Shown here: in pieces, positions 26,940-39,206 of the stretch
Layout: the number at the start of each line of letters is the position of its first letter
Position numbering within the stretch: position 1 is the first letter of the stretch
Assembly: GCF_900111835.1 (NCBI RefSeq)
Contig: NZ_FOJP01000001.1
Span: 492,125-556,124, forward strand
Origin: Metapseudomonas otitidis
GTDB lineage: Bacteria; Pseudomonadota; Gammaproteobacteria; Pseudomonadales; Pseudomonadaceae
Reading direction: 5' to 3'
Length of the DNA stretch: 64,000 nucleotides
The notes under the pieces: generated by a model
Seen by the model: the letters and a program-made list of their open reading frames with translations, nothing else
Told to the model about the DNA's origin: nothing
The model's database searches: none
Position numbers and translations under genes: made by a program

Positions 26940-28232
26940 TCAGAGCTTGGTTTCGACGTAGGCTTCGTCGCGGATCTGACGCAGCCAGGCTTGCAGCTCT
27001 TCGTCGTACTTGCGGTTGCGCAGGACGTTGATGGCCTGCTGCTCGCGCATCTGGTCGCTGCTGTCAGTGGCGCGGCGGCCGAGTACTTCGAGCACGTGCC
27101 AGCCGTAGGGGCTCTTGAACGGACGGGAAAGCTTGCCGGCCGGGGTGTTTTCCATCACTTCGCGGAACTCGGGCACCAGAGCGTTGGGGTCGATCCAGTT
27201 GAGGTCGCCACCGTTGAGGGCCGAACCCGGGTCCTCGGAGAAGTTCTTCGCCAGCTCGGCAAAGTCTTCCCCGGACTGGATGCGCTCGTAGAGGCGCTCG
27301 GCCAGCCGCTTGGTGTCGGCTTCGCTACGGATCTCGCTGGGCTTGAGCAGGATGTGACGTACGTGCACCTCATCGCGAACCTGGCTGCTGCCACCACGTT
27401 TGTCCAGCAGCTTGAGGATCATGAAGCCGCTCGGAGTGCGTACCGGCTCGGTGACCTCGCCCGGCGACAAAGCGCTGATCATGGCATCGAAGGGCGGGGG
27501 CAGCTGGGCAGCCTTGCGCCAGCCGATCTCGCCGCCTTCCAGGGCGGTCTCACCGGCAGAGCGGGAGATCGCCAACTGGGCGAAGTCAGCACCCTGGCGC
27601 AGTTGCTGGTAGAGGTCGCGGGCCTGGCGCTCGGCAGCCTGGATGGTGTCCGGGGACGAGCCGTCCGGAACCGGGATCAGGATATTGGCCAGGTGGAACT
27701 CTTCAGACAGCTGCAGCTTGCCCAGGTCGGAGGCCAGGAAGTTCTGCACTTCCTGGTCGGTGACCTGGATGCGCTCGGCCACGCGGCGTTGGCGCACACG
27801 GCTGATAACCATCTCGCGACGGACCTGGTCGCGGGCGTCCTGATAGGACAGGCCATCACGGGCCAGGGCCGAACGGAACTGATCCACGCTCATGCCATTG
27901 CGCTGGGCGATGGATTCGATGGCCTGGTTCAGCTCCTCATCGGTGATGCGGATACCGGAGCGGTCGCCAATCTGCAGCTGGATGTTCTCGATGATCAGGC
28001 GCTCGAGTACCTGTTGCTGCAGGACGTGCTCCGGGGGGAGTGCGGCACCGCGCTTGGAAATGGTCTGCTGGACCTCATGGACGCGCTGGTCCAGTTGGCT
28101 CTGCATGACTACGTCGTTGTCGACGATCGCCACTACGCGGTCGAGGGTCTGAACCTCGGCTTGCGCACCGGTCCCGAGGAGCAGGGCGCCCAGCATCAGC
28201 GGGCGCAGACAATCAGAAAGCTTGGTCTTCAC
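26940..28232 (-). CDS. surA: Periplasmic chaperone and peptidyl-prolyl isomerase SurA
   Basis: A 430-residue periplasmic chaperone for outer-membrane proteins, including LptD encoded next to it. A signal peptide ends near AQA-EVQ (about residue 25); an N-terminal chaperone module follows, then two parvulin domains (about 170-275 with [11 protein letters not shown], and 285-385 with [13 protein letters not shown]), and a C-terminal helix. The start is GTG: 28232 gives the length found in P. aeruginosa, while the GTG two codons earlier (28238) has better spacing from AAGG. Either way it begins inside the 3' end of lptD (about 20-base overlap). Confidence 0.96.
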   Translation of the reverse strand: MKTKLSDCLRPLMLGALLLGTGAQAEVQTLDRVVAIVDNDVVMQSQLDQRVHEVQQTISKRGAALPPEHVLQQQVLERLIIENIQLQIGDRSGIRITDEELNQAIESIAQRNGMSVDQFRSALARDGLSYQDARDQVRREMVISRVRQRRVAERIQVTDQEVQNFLASDLGKLQLSEEFHLANILIPVPDGSSPDTIQAAERQARDLYQQLRQGADFAQLAISRSAGETALEGGEIGWRKAAQLPPPFDAMISALSPGEVTEPVRTPSGFMILKLLDKRGGSSQVRDEVHVRHILLKPSEIRSEADTKRLAERLYERIQSGEDFAELAKNFSEDPGSALNGGDLNWIDPNALVPEFREVMENTPAGKLSRPFKSPYGWHVLEVLGRRATDSSDQMREQQAINVLRNRKYDEELQAWLRQIRDEAYVETKL

Positions 28233-30996
28233 GTTCACGGTAACCTTGGATGCCGGTGTCGAGGAAACTTTCAACCTTGTTGCCCATGATCCCGCCGAGG
28301 CCCTTCAGGACGATCTGCAGGAAGATGCCACGGTCGCCTTTTTCGTTCAGGTCGGGCGACAGGGTGGTTTCGTCGTAGCTGACCCAGTAGCGGTTGATCA
28401 GGCGCAGCTTCCAGCAGCAGCTGTCGTACTCGAAGCCACCGAAGGCTTCCAGAGTGCGGTTGCGGTTGTAGTCGTACTGCCAGCGTGCAATGGCGGCCCA
28501 CTGCGGCACGATGGGCCAGATGACCGATGCGTCGTGCTGCTGGATCTTGTAGTAGTCCTTGATCACGTTGCGGGTGACTGGGTCCACGTAGTCGCCACCT
28601 TCCTGCCACTGGCCAGTAGTCTGGTTGTAGACCACGGCATCGTTGCGGTAGCGATAACCGAAGTTGACCACCTTGTTGACTTCGTCTTCCGGCTGGTAGT
28701 GGAACATCAGGTTGCCGGAGCGGGTCTGGCCAGCGTCAGGATCCCAGTTGTACTCGGAACTCAGGCGCCAGTCGCGGTTGAAGCGATACAGGTATTCCAT
28801 CGCGTAGGGCGAGCTGCTGGCCTGGGCGGAGTTGCGCAGGCGGTAGTCGATACCGGGCAGCTGGACCTTGCGGTCTTCGAAGTAGAAGGCCTGGCCGATG
28901 CTGAATCGCTGGCGTTCGAAGCCGTTCGGCTGGATCCAGCGGTTGGTCACGCCCAGGGAGACCTGGTTGGCATCACCGATGCGGTCACGTCCAGTGAAGC
29001 GGTTCTCGCGGAACAGCGATGCGTAGTTGAAGCTGCTTTCGCCTGTGTCGAAGACCGGAATGTTGTCCTGCTTCTCTTCGGGCACGTAGAGGTAGAACAG
29101 GCGCGGTTCCAAGGTCTGGCGATAGTTGTTGCCGAACAGGGTGGTGTTGCGGTCGAAGTACAGGCCGCTGTCCACGCTGAAGATCGGTACGGTGCGGTCC
29201 TGGCTGCTCTTGAAGGTCTGCCCGTCTAGCAGTGTCGACTTGCCTTGGCTGTCCAGATCGATGTCGTACTGGGTGTAGAGGTATTTCACCGAGGGCTTCA
29301 GGAAGCCGTAGCTCCAGTCCAGTGGCAGGCTGACACCCGGCTCAACATGGATACGGTTGCCGTCGGCGCGTGCCAGACCCTGGATACGCGTGTCGTTCCA
29401 CGGAGTGGCCTGGCCGTTCTCGTCGATGAAATTACCGTTGCGCAGGCTGCGCTCGAAGCGCACGAACTCGGTCGAGTAGTCGAACTTCAGGCCGCCCGCA
29501 TCCACCGGCAACGTGCCATCCAGGGTGAGCTGGGGCAGGCGATTGTACGGGGTGATGTCGGTAACGGTTGCCATTTCATAGGCGTGGGCATTGAGGCGCG
29601 CGGTGTAGCTGTCGCCGCGCCAGGTCAGGGTGCCGCGCTGGTTGACGTAGGTGTTACGTTCTACATCAAAGTCAGTAGGCAGGTCCTGGAAGTAGTAGGG
29701 GTCGCTGATGTCGGTGTAGTCCACCTCGGCCAGCAGGCGGGAGTTCAGGCCGCCGGTGTGTTGCCAGCTGTACAGCCAGCGCTTGTCCTTGTACTCCGAC
29801 TGCAGTTTGCGGTCGTCGTTCTCGTCGTTCAGGTAGGCGCCACTGACCTGGCCTTCGCTGCTCTGGGTGAGGTAGCGGAATTCGCCGCCCATCATCAGAC
29901 CGCGCTTGGCCATGTAACGCGGGTACAGCGTCGCGTCGTAGTTGGGGGCGAGGTTGAAGTAGTAGGGCGTCAGCAGGGTGAAGCCGGTGTCGCTGCCACT
30001 GCCGATGCTCGGCGGGAGGAAACCGGACTGGCGACGGTTGTCGATCGGGAAGTAGATGTAGGGGGTGTAGAACACCGGTACATCCTTGACCCGCAGGGTG
30101 ACGTTGGTCGCGGTGCCGAAACCGGTGGCCGGGTTCAGCTTGATGTTGTTGCCCTTCAGGTTCCAGGCATTGTCACCCGGCTCGCAGCGGGTGTAGGTGC
30201 CGTCCTTCAGGCGGATGATGGCGTCGTCCTGGCGCTTGGCGTAGAGAGCGCTGCCGCGTACGTGTGACTTGTGCAGGACATACTCGGCGTTATCGATCTT
30301 CGCCTCGCCGTTGTCCAGTTGCAGCTCGGCTCGGTCGCCTACTACCAGTGCACCGTTGTCACGCAGGCGGACGTTGCCCACCAGCTCGCCGCGGTTCTCG
30401 GCCTGGCGCAGGTTGGCCTCGTCGGCCTCGACCTGCATGCTGCCCTGGCGCATCACCACGTCACCGGCGAGGGTGGCCACTTGCTGCTCCTGCTCGTAGC
30501 GCGAGGCCTTGGCAGAAATGTAGGTGGGCGCATCTGCCTTGGGCGTCTTGTCGTTCATGCCCGGGCGGGTCGGCTCGATGTAGGCGCCTGCGCAGTACGG
30601 GCCGGTCTCGGCCAGTTGTGCGGCGGTGAGCTTTTCACGCGGGACCCAGTCGAGGTGGCTGTAGTCGGCACTGCGGGAAGCCAGGGCACGACCACCGGAT
30701 TCGGTGACCAGCGTCGGCTTGGCTTCTTCGCCGCTGGCTACCTGGCCGTTGCTGCCTGCCTGTGCACTGGCGACACCCACGGTGGAGCTGACGGCGCTCT
30801 CGCTGTGGATCGGCCGGGGCGGGAGGTTCGACGCGGAAGCCTTGGGGGTGCAGGCCCAGCCGCCCGTGGTGGACGCCTGGCAGTCAAACTGGTCAGCGGC
30901 GACAACGAATGGAGTGGCTACAGGTTGCAGGGCCAGCAGACCGCCGGTGACCAGCAAGGGGAATTTTTTACGAAACGCGGGAGATTTTACTGCCAT
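28213..30996 (-). CDS. lptD: LPS-assembly outer-membrane protein LptD
   Basis: A 927-residue outer-membrane protein that with LptE inserts lipopolysaccharide into the outer leaflet. A signal peptide (about 1-33) and a Pseudomonas-type N-terminal extension precede the OstA/jellyroll domain (about 150-290, starting [22 protein letters not shown]), and a C-terminal 26-strand barrel follows. The disulfide cysteines are visible: two near the N-terminus (FDCQAS, WACTP) and the adjacent pair in DSCCWKL near the C-terminus. Start 30996 ([13 protein letters not shown]) is right for the family. It heads the operon with surA and is divergent from amgK. Confidence 0.97.
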   Translation of the reverse strand: MAVKSPAFRKKFPLLVTGGLLALQPVATPFVVAADQFDCQASTTGGWACTPKASASNLPPRPIHSESAVSSTVGVASAQAGSNGQVASGEEAKPTLVTESGGRALASRSADYSHLDWVPREKLTAAQLAETGPYCAGAYIEPTRPGMNDKTPKADAPTYISAKASRYEQEQQVATLAGDVVMRQGSMQVEADEANLRQAENRGELVGNVRLRDNGALVVGDRAELQLDNGEAKIDNAEYVLHKSHVRGSALYAKRQDDAIIRLKDGTYTRCEPGDNAWNLKGNNIKLNPATGFGTATNVTLRVKDVPVFYTPYIYFPIDNRRQSGFLPPSIGSGSDTGFTLLTPYYFNLAPNYDATLYPRYMAKRGLMMGGEFRYLTQSSEGQVSGAYLNDENDDRKLQSEYKDKRWLYSWQHTGGLNSRLLAEVDYTDISDPYYFQDLPTDFDVERNTYVNQRGTLTWRGDSYTARLNAHAYEMATVTDITPYNRLPQLTLDGTLPVDAGGLKFDYSTEFVRFERSLRNGNFIDENGQATPWNDTRIQGLARADGNRIHVEPGVSLPLDWSYGFLKPSVKYLYTQYDIDLDSQGKSTLLDGQTFKSSQDRTVPIFSVDSGLYFDRNTTLFGNNYRQTLEPRLFYLYVPEEKQDNIPVFDTGESSFNYASLFRENRFTGRDRIGDANQVSLGVTNRWIQPNGFERQRFSIGQAFYFEDRKVQLPGIDYRLRNSAQASSSPYAMEYLYRFNRDWRLSSEYNWDPDAGQTRSGNLMFHYQPEDEVNKVVNFGYRYRNDAVVYNQTTGQWQEGGDYVDPVTRNVIKDYYKIQQHDASVIWPIVPQWAAIARWQYDYNRNRTLEAFGGFEYDSCCWKLRLINRYWVSYDETTLSPDLNEKGDRGIFLQIVLKGLGGIMGNKVESFLDTGIQGYREREDQAF

Positions 30997-31122
30997 CTTG
31001 TTAGTCCGGGCTTCCTGCGCGCCATCGGCCCGCGGGGGCCGCACGCCTCTCGATGGGCTGAAAAAGATGCTGGATAATAAAGCATGACCCGCGCAACGGC
31101 TAGCGCCGTCGGAGACCTCTCG

Positions 31123-32816
<1,694 letters not shown>

Positions 32817-32817
32817 G

Positions 32818-33576
32818 ATGTTCTGGCCCATGACCCTGCTGGGCGTCGTCGCCGGCATGCTCATCGCCAGCATCCCCGGTGCCTTGCTCGGCGGCCTGCT
32901 GGGCCAGGTGGCGGACCGGCGCTTCAAGCTCAACTCCTGGTCACGCCTGGTCCAGTGGGTGCGCCGCCGTGACGAGCATGAGCTGCTGTTCCGCCTCCTC
33001 GGTCGCCTGGCCAAGAGTGGGGGGCGGGTGCTCGAGGTGCATATCCAGCAAGCCCGTGCCGAGATGCGTCGCCTCGGCTTGGACGACGCGGCCCAGCGCC
33101 GTGCCATCGAGGCCTTCACCCGGGGCAAGAACGGCGAGGGCGACCTGCGCCGCCCCCTGCGCCGCTTGCGCCACCAGCGTGCGGCAGGCGAAGCGCTGCT
33201 GCGTGCGTGCTGGCAGATGGCGGCGGCCGATGGGCGCATCGCTCGCCAGGAGCGGGAGCTGATCCTGCAATGGGGGCAATGGCTGGACTGGCCAGCGAAC
33301 GAAGTGGAAGCGCTCAGCGTGGGCTTCGACAAGCCCAGTGGGGCGCCCGTGCAGAGGGGTGGTGCCTATCAGGACGCGCTGGCGCTACTGGGCGTGGGCG
33401 CCGACAGCGAGCCCGCTGTCATCAAGCGTGCCTACCGGCGACTGATCAGCCAGCACCACCCCGACAAGCTCGCCGGCGCGGGTGCCACCCCGCAGCGTGT
33501 GCGCGAGGCCACCGAGCGGACCCGCGAGCTGCACAGCGCCTACAACCTCATCCGCGAGCGCCACGGCTTCCGCTGA
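32818..33576 (+). CDS. djlA: DnaJ-like co-chaperone DjlA
   Basis: A 252-residue type III J-domain protein: an N-terminal membrane anchor (about 5-30, with Gly-rich spacing as in DjlA), a central TerB-like helical domain (about 50-165, CWQMAAADGRIARQE) and a C-terminal J domain (about 185-252) with the essential HPD in ISQHHPDKLAG. It stimulates DnaK at the inner membrane face. The start at 32818 is one base after the murU stop. Its stop codon directly abuts the stop of the convergent DUF3530 gene with no base between. Confidence 0.92.
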   Translation: MFWPMTLLGVVAGMLIASIPGALLGGLLGQVADRRFKLNSWSRLVQWVRRRDEHELLFRLLGRLAKSGGRVLEVHIQQARAEMRRLGLDDAAQRRAIEAFTRGKNGEGDLRRPLRRLRHQRAAGEALLRACWQMAAADGRIARQERELILQWGQWLDWPANEVEALSVGFDKPSGAPVQRGGAYQDALALLGVGADSEPAVIKRAYRRLISQHHPDKLAGAGATPQRVREATERTRELHSAYNLIRERHGFR

Positions 33577-34677
33577 TCAGATGCTCGGCGTCGCCGGCGC
33601 TGCCGGTGGCGTGGGGGCCGTGGCGCCGCTGCTTGCCGGGCGCTTTGGCGCAGCGCCTTTCAGGTGGCTGTCCAGCCAACCGCGCACGCGCCGCACCAGT
33701 TGCTCCTGCTTGGCATCCTGGCTGGCGGACCAGTCCGCCAGCGGCACCTGCACGTAGTCCAGGTGCTTGACCCGCTTGCTCGCCTGCAAGCGCTTCAGCG
33801 CCGATGCGGCAGCGGTGGGCGCCTGCTGGTAATAGAGGTCGCCCACGGCCTGGGGCAGGCGCGGGGCCAGCTCCTCCAGCGGCGGCTCGTAGCCGGCGGG
33901 CACTTCGGCCGCCACCATCACCAGGTTCTCGACGCCGCTTGACGGCGTATCGGTCAGAAAGCGTGCCGCCCACCAGGCGCCACTGCCGTGTCCCAGCAGG
34001 ACGATGGTGGTGGCCTGTTGTTGGCGGGCAAAGCCGATGGCCGCCTGGATGCGGGCGGAGATGCGCTCGGTCTGGGTCTTGCGTCGCTCCTCGGCTCTTG
34101 GCTGTGGTGGCGCCGGATCGGTGCTGGGCTCCGCCGTGCTGGCCTGTTCTGGTGGGGGCGGTGGATTGGCCGGGTCGGCACTTTCGGACTTCGGCGGCTC
34201 CGCAGGCGTCCCGCCTTCGCTGGCCGCTGGCGGCGGGGTATCCGCCGGCCGCGGTGGCGGCTCATCGCCGGCCGGGTCGGGCAGGGTGAGGCTCAGGGTG
34301 TGCCAGCCCACGTCCGGCAGCTTGGTGCGCAGGGGGGCAATCGCCCGGGGCCAGTCCGCAGTTTCGCCATCGCCGGGAATCAGGATAACCACCCCATTGG
34401 GCGTGCCGACGTTGGCCGGTTGCCACAGGGCGAGGAACGGCTCGCTGCCCGCTGTCAGTTGCTGCTGTTCAGCCTGGGGCAGGCGTTGCTCCAGAGCCTT
34501 GGCATCCTCCTGGCTGCGCTCGTCGAGTGGCGCGCGCTCCACCGGCTTTTCGGCTGGCTGCCCGGTGCCATCGGCCGGAGCTGCATCGCCTTTCTCGGCG
34601 GGTGGGTCTTCAGCCTGGGCGGCGGTGCAGAGCAGGGCCAGGGCGAGGGTCGCAAGGGTGAGCGTGCGGCGGGGCAT
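33577..34677 (-). CDS. DUF3530 family exported alpha/beta-hydrolase-like protein
   Basis: A 366-residue exported protein with signal peptide (ending AAQA near 22). An N-terminal charged region, a long Pro/Glu/Ala-rich low-complexity stretch (about 145-205), and a hydrolase-like domain follow. GVVILIPGDGETADWP near 93 and VLLGHGSGAWWAARFL near 225 resemble the beta-strand and nucleophile-elbow (GHGSG) regions of alpha/beta hydrolases, as in DUF3530. Substrate is unknown. It is convergent with djlA and has its own promoter region shared back-to-back with agtS. Confidence 0.8.
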   Translation of the reverse strand: MPRRTLTLATLALALLCTAAQAEDPPAEKGDAAPADGTGQPAEKPVERAPLDERSQEDAKALEQRLPQAEQQQLTAGSEPFLALWQPANVGTPNGVVILIPGDGETADWPRAIAPLRTKLPDVGWHTLSLTLPDPAGDEPPPRPADTPPPAASEGGTPAEPPKSESADPANPPPPPEQASTAEPSTDPAPPQPRAEERRKTQTERISARIQAAIGFARQQQATTIVLLGHGSGAWWAARFLTDTPSSGVENLVMVAAEVPAGYEPPLEELAPRLPQAVGDLYYQQAPTAAASALKRLQASKRVKHLDYVQVPLADWSASQDAKQEQLVRRVRGWLDSHLKGAAPKRPASSGATAPTPPAAPATPSI

Positions 34678-34814
34678 GGCGGGCGTCCGGGTGGGGCAAC
34701 AGGCGGAAGCCTATAGGCTGGCTGTTTTTTTGTCAGGCCTGCCTTCGCCTCCAGGGGCGGTGCTGGAGTAAGGTATGTCCGCCCCGATCCCGGGTCGTCG
34801 TGGTGTCCCGTCGC

Positions 34815-37217
34815 ATGATTCGCTCGTTGTGCCTGTCCATCCTGTTCGCCTGCTTGCTGCCGGGGCTGTCCCTGGCGCAGCCGTCGCCGAGCTTGTCCCT
34901 CGATGACGGTCAGCGCGCCTGGCTCGAAAACCACAATGAGTTGCGCGCCGGCATCGTGCTGCAAGCCCCCTATGCGCAGCTGGACCGCCGCCTGCAGCAG
35001 CTGTCCGGCCTCAACGTCGAGTTGATGGAGCGCCTGGCCGCCGAACTCGGCGTGCACCTGGTCTGGCGCAGCTTCAATGAAATGGGCGAACTGGAGCACG
35101 CCCTGCGCAACGGGCAGGTGGACATCGCCCCCGGCCTGATCCAGACCCCCGCCGGCCTGCGCCTGTGGCTGTTCTCCGACCCCTACATGCGGGTGCCGCA
35201 GCTGATGGTGGGCGAGCGCGCCACCACCACCGGCGCGGTGGACATCGAACAGCTCGGCGCGAACGAACCGGTGGCGCTGCGCTCACCGAGCCCGGTGGCC
35301 GACTACCTGCGGGCCACCTATTCCGGCCTGGCGTTGCAGGCGGTGACCAGCGAGCGCCAGGCGTTGCGCGCAGTGCTGGAGCAGCAGGTGCGCTACGCCG
35401 TGATCGACGAGGCGCAGCTCAGCCGCCTGTCCCGCGAGCAGGAGTTCACCGGCCTGGCCGTGGTGGCGGACATCGGCTTCCCGCAGTTGCTGCGGGTCGC
35501 CACCCGGCGTGACTGGCCGGAGCTGTCGACCCTGGTGGATGTCGCCCTGCGGGCGATCCCGCCGAAGGACCTGGACCAGTTGCACGAGCGCTGGCTGCAG
35601 GCGCGCTACCCCCGCGCCAGCGAGTCCCCGGGTTTCTGGCAGAACCTCTGCCTGCTGTTCGGCCTGTTGCTCGCCAGTGCAGGCGCCATCATCTATTGGT
35701 TGCGGCGGCAGCAGCGTGCGCTGGAGAAGCGCCTGCTGGAGGCTCGCCATGCGATCCAGTTGCGGGAGACGGCGGAGGAAGCCCTGCGGCTGACCCAGTT
35801 CTCCATCGACCACAGCACTGTGGGCATCCTCTGGGTCAACTGGGACAGCCATGTGCGCTACGCCAACCGGGCAGTGGAGCAGATGCTCGGCTATGCGCCG
35901 GGCGCCCTGGTGGATCGCCCCCTGTCGGCCCTGCAGCCGGATCTCACGATGGACCGCTGGCTCAACCTCTGGCGCCGTGCGCGCAACAGCAATGAGAGCG
36001 CGCAGAACATCGAGACCCTGTGCCAGCGCGAGGATGGGCGCCTGGTGCCGATGGACGTATCGCTGAGCTTCCTGCGCTTCGGCACCTCCGAATACCTGGT
36101 GGTGTTCCTCACCGACATCACCGAACGCCGCCGTGCCCACGAGGCGCTGGAGGAGAGCGAGGCGCGGCTCAAGGGCATCGCCTCCAACGTGCCCGGGCTG
36201 GTGTTCCGCCTGGAGCGGCCCAGTGGCAGCGCCCATGCGGCGTTCGCCTTCATCGGCGCCGGCAGCGAGGCGTTGGTGGGCTACAGCGCCGAGGAGTTGC
36301 TGAATACCGGACGCGGCATTCGCGGGCTGGTCCACCCGGATGACGAGGCCGGCTACTGGGCCAGCCAGATGGCCGCCCTGGCGGAGGACCGCGACTGGCA
36401 CTGGCAGGGCCGCATCCTCACCCGCGACGGCGAGCAGCGCTGGGCCGACATCAAGGCCAGTGCGCGGATCTTCGAGGATGGCCGCGCGGTGTGGGACGGC
36501 GTGGTCTGGGACATCACCGCCAACAAGCGCATCGAGCTGGAGCTGGCCGCTTCGCGGGCGCAATTGCGCGACCTGTCGGCGCACCTGGAGAGCGTGCGGG
36601 AGGAGGAGAAGGCCCGTATCGCCCGCGAGGTGCATGACGAGCTCGGCCAGGTGCTCACCGTGCTCAAGCTGGAAACCTCCATGTGCGAGCTGGCCTACGG
36701 GGGCAGCGATGCCGGCCTGGGCGAGCGCCTGAACAGCATGAAGCGCCTGATCGCCCAGCTCTTCCAGCTGGTGCGCGACGTGGCCACGGCGCTGCGCCCG
36801 CCGATCCTCGACGCTGGCATCGGCTCGGCCATCGAGTGGCAGGCCCGGCGCTTCGAGGCGCGCAGCGGCATCCCCTGCCTGGTGACGGTGCCCGAGGCGC
36901 CGCCGGCGCTGTCCGATGCCAAGGCCATCGGGCTGTTCCGCATCCTGCAGGAAGCGCTGACCAACGTGCTGCGCCACGCCCGCGCGCAGAGCGTCGAGCT
37001 GGAGCTGGCCCCGGAAGGCGGTTGGCTGCGGCTTTCCATCAGCGACGACGGCATCGGCTTCGACCCCGATGCCTGCCGTCCGGGGGCATCGTTCGGCCTG
37101 GTGGGCATGCGCGAGCGCGTGCTGATGCTGGGCGGCAGCCTGTCCATCCACAGCCAGCCGGGCGAAGGCAGCACCCTGGAGGTGCGCATTCCCCTGGAGA
37201 AGGAGACGACCGCGTGA
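34815..37217 (+). CDS. agtS: Sensor histidine kinase AgtS (SBP-PAS-HisKA_3)
   Basis: A membrane sensor kinase of 800 residues matching AgtS (PA0600) by position and layout. A signal peptide is followed by a periplasmic solute-binding domain type 3 (about 40-255), a membrane segment near 275-295, two PAS domains (about 325-580), a HisKA_3 dimerisation domain with the phospho-acceptor His in AREVHDELGQVL, and a C-terminal ATPase (ALTNVLRHA, DDGIGFDP, FGLVGMRERV). The NarL-type partner AgtR is encoded next, overlapping by four bases. Known role: sensing GABA/5-aminovalerate, and reported peptidoglycan sensing. A GTG at 34800 is an alternative start; neither has a good ribosome binding site. Confidence 0.88.
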   Translation: MIRSLCLSILFACLLPGLSLAQPSPSLSLDDGQRAWLENHNELRAGIVLQAPYAQLDRRLQQLSGLNVELMERLAAELGVHLVWRSFNEMGELEHALRNGQVDIAPGLIQTPAGLRLWLFSDPYMRVPQLMVGERATTTGAVDIEQLGANEPVALRSPSPVADYLRATYSGLALQAVTSERQALRAVLEQQVRYAVIDEAQLSRLSREQEFTGLAVVADIGFPQLLRVATRRDWPELSTLVDVALRAIPPKDLDQLHERWLQARYPRASESPGFWQNLCLLFGLLLASAGAIIYWLRRQQRALEKRLLEARHAIQLRETAEEALRLTQFSIDHSTVGILWVNWDSHVRYANRAVEQMLGYAPGALVDRPLSALQPDLTMDRWLNLWRRARNSNESAQNIETLCQREDGRLVPMDVSLSFLRFGTSEYLVVFLTDITERRRAHEALEESEARLKGIASNVPGLVFRLERPSGSAHAAFAFIGAGSEALVGYSAEELLNTGRGIRGLVHPDDEAGYWASQMAALAEDRDWHWQGRILTRDGEQRWADIKASARIFEDGRAVWDGVVWDITANKRIELELAASRAQLRDLSAHLESVREEEKARIAREVHDELGQVLTVLKLETSMCELAYGGSDAGLGERLNSMKRLIAQLFQLVRDVATALRPPILDAGIGSAIEWQARRFEARSGIPCLVTVPEAPPALSDAKAIGLFRILQEALTNVLRHARAQSVELELAPEGGWLRLSISDDGIGFDPDACRPGASFGLVGMRERVLMLGGSLSIHSQPGEGSTLEVRIPLEKETTA

Positions 37218-37843
37218 TCCGAGTACTGGTGGCCGAAGACCACACCATCGTCCGCGAGGGCATCAAGCAGCTCATCGGCCTGGCCAAGGACCTCTGCGTG
37301 GCCGGCGAGGCAAGCAATGGCGAGCAACTGCTCGAAACCCTGCGGCACACGCCCTGCGAGGTGGTGCTGCTGGACATCTCCATGCCCGGGGTCAACGGCC
37401 TGGAGGCGATCCCGCGCATCCGCGCGCTGAGCAACCCGCCGGCAGTGCTGGTGCTGTCCATGCACGACGAGGCGCAGATGGCCGCGCGGGCGCTGAAGAT
37501 CGGCGCCGCCGGCTATGCCACCAAGGACAGCGACCCGGCGCTGCTGCTCACGGCGATCCGCAAGGTGGCGTCCGGCGGGCGCTACATCGACCCGGACCTG
37601 GCCGACCGCATGGTGTTCGAAGTCGGCCTGACCGATTCGCGACCGCCCCATGCGCTGCTCTCGGAGCGGGAGTTCTCGGTGTTCGAGCGCCTGGTGCGGG
37701 GCGAAGGGGTGAACGAGATCGCCCAGCACCTGGCCGTCAGCAGCAAGACGGTGAGCACCCACAAGGCCCGCCTGATGCAGAAGATGGCGGTGCATTCGGT
37801 GGCGGACCTGGTGAAGTACGCGGTGGAACACAAGCTGCTCTGA
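37214..37843 (+). CDS. agtR: Response regulator AgtR (NarL/LuxR type)
   Basis: A 209-residue response regulator: an N-terminal receiver domain (VLVAEDHTIVREG, phospho-acceptor Asp in VVLLDISMPGVNG near 55, KDSDPALL with the conserved Lys) and a C-terminal LuxR helix-turn-helix (LSEREFSVFERLVRGEGVNEIAQHL, SSKTVSTHKARLMQKM). It activates agtABCD in P. aeruginosa in response to 4-aminobutyrate and 5-aminovalerate. Translation starts at GTG 37214, overlapping the agtS stop (GTGA). The palindrome at 37910-37929, between agtR and agtA, is the natural candidate for its binding site. Confidence 0.92.
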   Translation: MIRVLVAEDHTIVREGIKQLIGLAKDLCVAGEASNGEQLLETLRHTPCEVVLLDISMPGVNGLEAIPRIRALSNPPAVLVLSMHDEAQMAARALKIGAAGYATKDSDPALLLTAIRKVASGGRYIDPDLADRMVFEVGLTDSRPPHALLSEREFSVFERLVRGEGVNEIAQHLAVSSKTVSTHKARLMQKMAVHSVADLVKYAVEHKLL

Positions 37844-37909
37844 AGCGGCTTTTGCCGGGAAGGGAGGGGCCGGTTCCGATCGGTGAATGCCCGATCTAAT
37901 CGCTCAGGA

Positions 37910-37929
37910 TTGTAGGGCGATCCCTACAA
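37910..37929. promoter_or_regulatory. Palindrome TTGTAGGG-CGAT-CCCTACAA, candidate AgtR site
   Basis: A perfect 8+4+8 inverted repeat about 45 bases upstream of the likely -35 of agtA. AGGAT and ATCCT flank it and extend the symmetry. The position and the size of the half-sites fit a NarL-type activator such as AgtR encoded next door. Binding is inferred. Confidence 0.6.
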
Positions 37930-37973
37930 GCGATCCTCCGCGCCCCTTATAGCAAAGTCTCATAGCGCCCGAT

Positions 37974-38001
37974 TTGCGTGGCCTGCCGGCTTCTCTAGTC
38001 T
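37974..38001 (+). promoter_or_regulatory. Likely agtA promoter
   Basis: TTGCGT (37974-37979) and TAGTCT (37996-38001) with a 16-base spacer, about 40 bases before the agtA start. Both hexamers are weak, as expected for an activator-dependent promoter. Confidence 0.4.
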
Positions 38002-38039
38002 CTCGGCACGGCATAAACAAAAATCAAAAAGGTGCGGTG

Positions 38040-39152
38040 ATGGCCTCGATTCCGGCGAACGATGTACTGGTCAGCTTCCGTGGCGTGCAGAAGAGCTACG
38101 ACGGCGAATCCCTCATCGTCAAAGACCTCAACCTGGACATTCGCAAAGGCGAATTCCTGACCCTGCTGGGCCCCTCCGGCTCCGGCAAGACCACCAGCCT
38201 GATGATGCTCGCCGGGTTCGAGACCCCGACCAATGGCGAGATCCTCCTGGCCGGGCGCTCCATCAACAACGTGCCGCCGCACAAGCGCGACATCGGCATG
38301 GTGTTTCAGAACTACGCCCTGTTCCCGCACATGACGGTGGCCGAGAACCTGGCCTTCCCGCTCACCGTGCGCGGCATGAACAAGACCGACATCAGCGAGC
38401 GCGTGAAGCGTGCGCTGTCCATGGTCCAGCTCGACAGCTTCCGCAACCGCTACCCGGCCCAGCTCTCCGGCGGCCAGCAGCAGCGCGTGGCCCTGGCCCG
38501 TGCGCTGGTGTTCGAACCGCAGCTGGTATTGATGGACGAGCCGCTGGGTGCGCTCGACAAGCAGCTGCGCGAGCACATGCAGATGGAGATCAAGCACATC
38601 CACCAGCGCCTGGGCGTGACCGTGGTGTACGTGACCCACGACCAGGGAGAGGCGCTGACCATGTCCGACCGCGTGGCCGTGTTCCACCAGGGCGAGATCC
38701 AGCAGATCGCCCCGCCGCGCGAGCTGTACGAGTTCCCCTGCAACACCTTCGTGGCCAACTTCATCGGCGAGAACAACCGCATCAACGGCCAGCTGCTCAG
38801 CCGTGACGGCGACCAGTGCGTGGTGGTGCTGCCGCGCGGCGAGAAGGTCCAGGCCCTGGCGGTCAAGGTCGGCCAGCCCGGCGAGCCGGTGACCCTGTCG
38901 GTGCGCCCCGAGCGCGTGCGCCTGAACAGTGCCAGCGAATCCTGCGCCAACCGCTTCTCCGGCCGTGTGGAAGAGTTCATCTACCTGGGCGACCACGTGC
39001 GCATTCGCCTGGAGGTCTGCGGTCATTCCGATTTCTTCGTCAAGCAGCCCATTGCCGAGCTGGACCCGTCCCTGTCCGTCGGCGACGTGGTGCCGCTTGG
39101 CTGGCATGTGGAGCATGTCCGCGCGCTGGACCCGGTGGCGGTGGACGACTGA
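38040..39152 (+). CDS. agtA: ABC transporter ATP-binding protein AgtA
   Basis: A 370-residue ATPase of the polyamine/opine-type (PotA/CysA-like) importer group. Walker A GPSGSGKTTS (near 44), Q-loop FQNYALFPHMTVAENL, signature LSGGQQQRVALARAL, Walker B LVLMDEPLGALDK and switch His in YVTHDQGEAL are all intact; a TOBE domain (about 285-360) closes the protein. First gene of agtABCD, energising uptake of GABA and 5-aminovalerate-like compounds in P. aeruginosa. The start at 38040 (MASIPANDVLVSFRG) has an AGGTG site. In PAO1 another binding-protein gene (PA0602) precedes it; here it is absent. Confidence 0.9.
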   Translation: MASIPANDVLVSFRGVQKSYDGESLIVKDLNLDIRKGEFLTLLGPSGSGKTTSLMMLAGFETPTNGEILLAGRSINNVPPHKRDIGMVFQNYALFPHMTVAENLAFPLTVRGMNKTDISERVKRALSMVQLDSFRNRYPAQLSGGQQQRVALARALVFEPQLVLMDEPLGALDKQLREHMQMEIKHIHQRLGVTVVYVTHDQGEALTMSDRVAVFHQGEIQQIAPPRELYEFPCNTFVANFIGENNRINGQLLSRDGDQCVVVLPRGEKVQALAVKVGQPGEPVTLSVRPERVRLNSASESCANRFSGRVEEFIYLGDHVRIRLEVCGHSDFFVKQPIAELDPSLSVGDVVPLGWHVEHVRALDPVAVDD

Positions 39153-39206
39153 CGCCCGCCCGAGGCTTAACCCCAACCCTGCACTTGCACTATGGAGAGA
39201 ACAACA

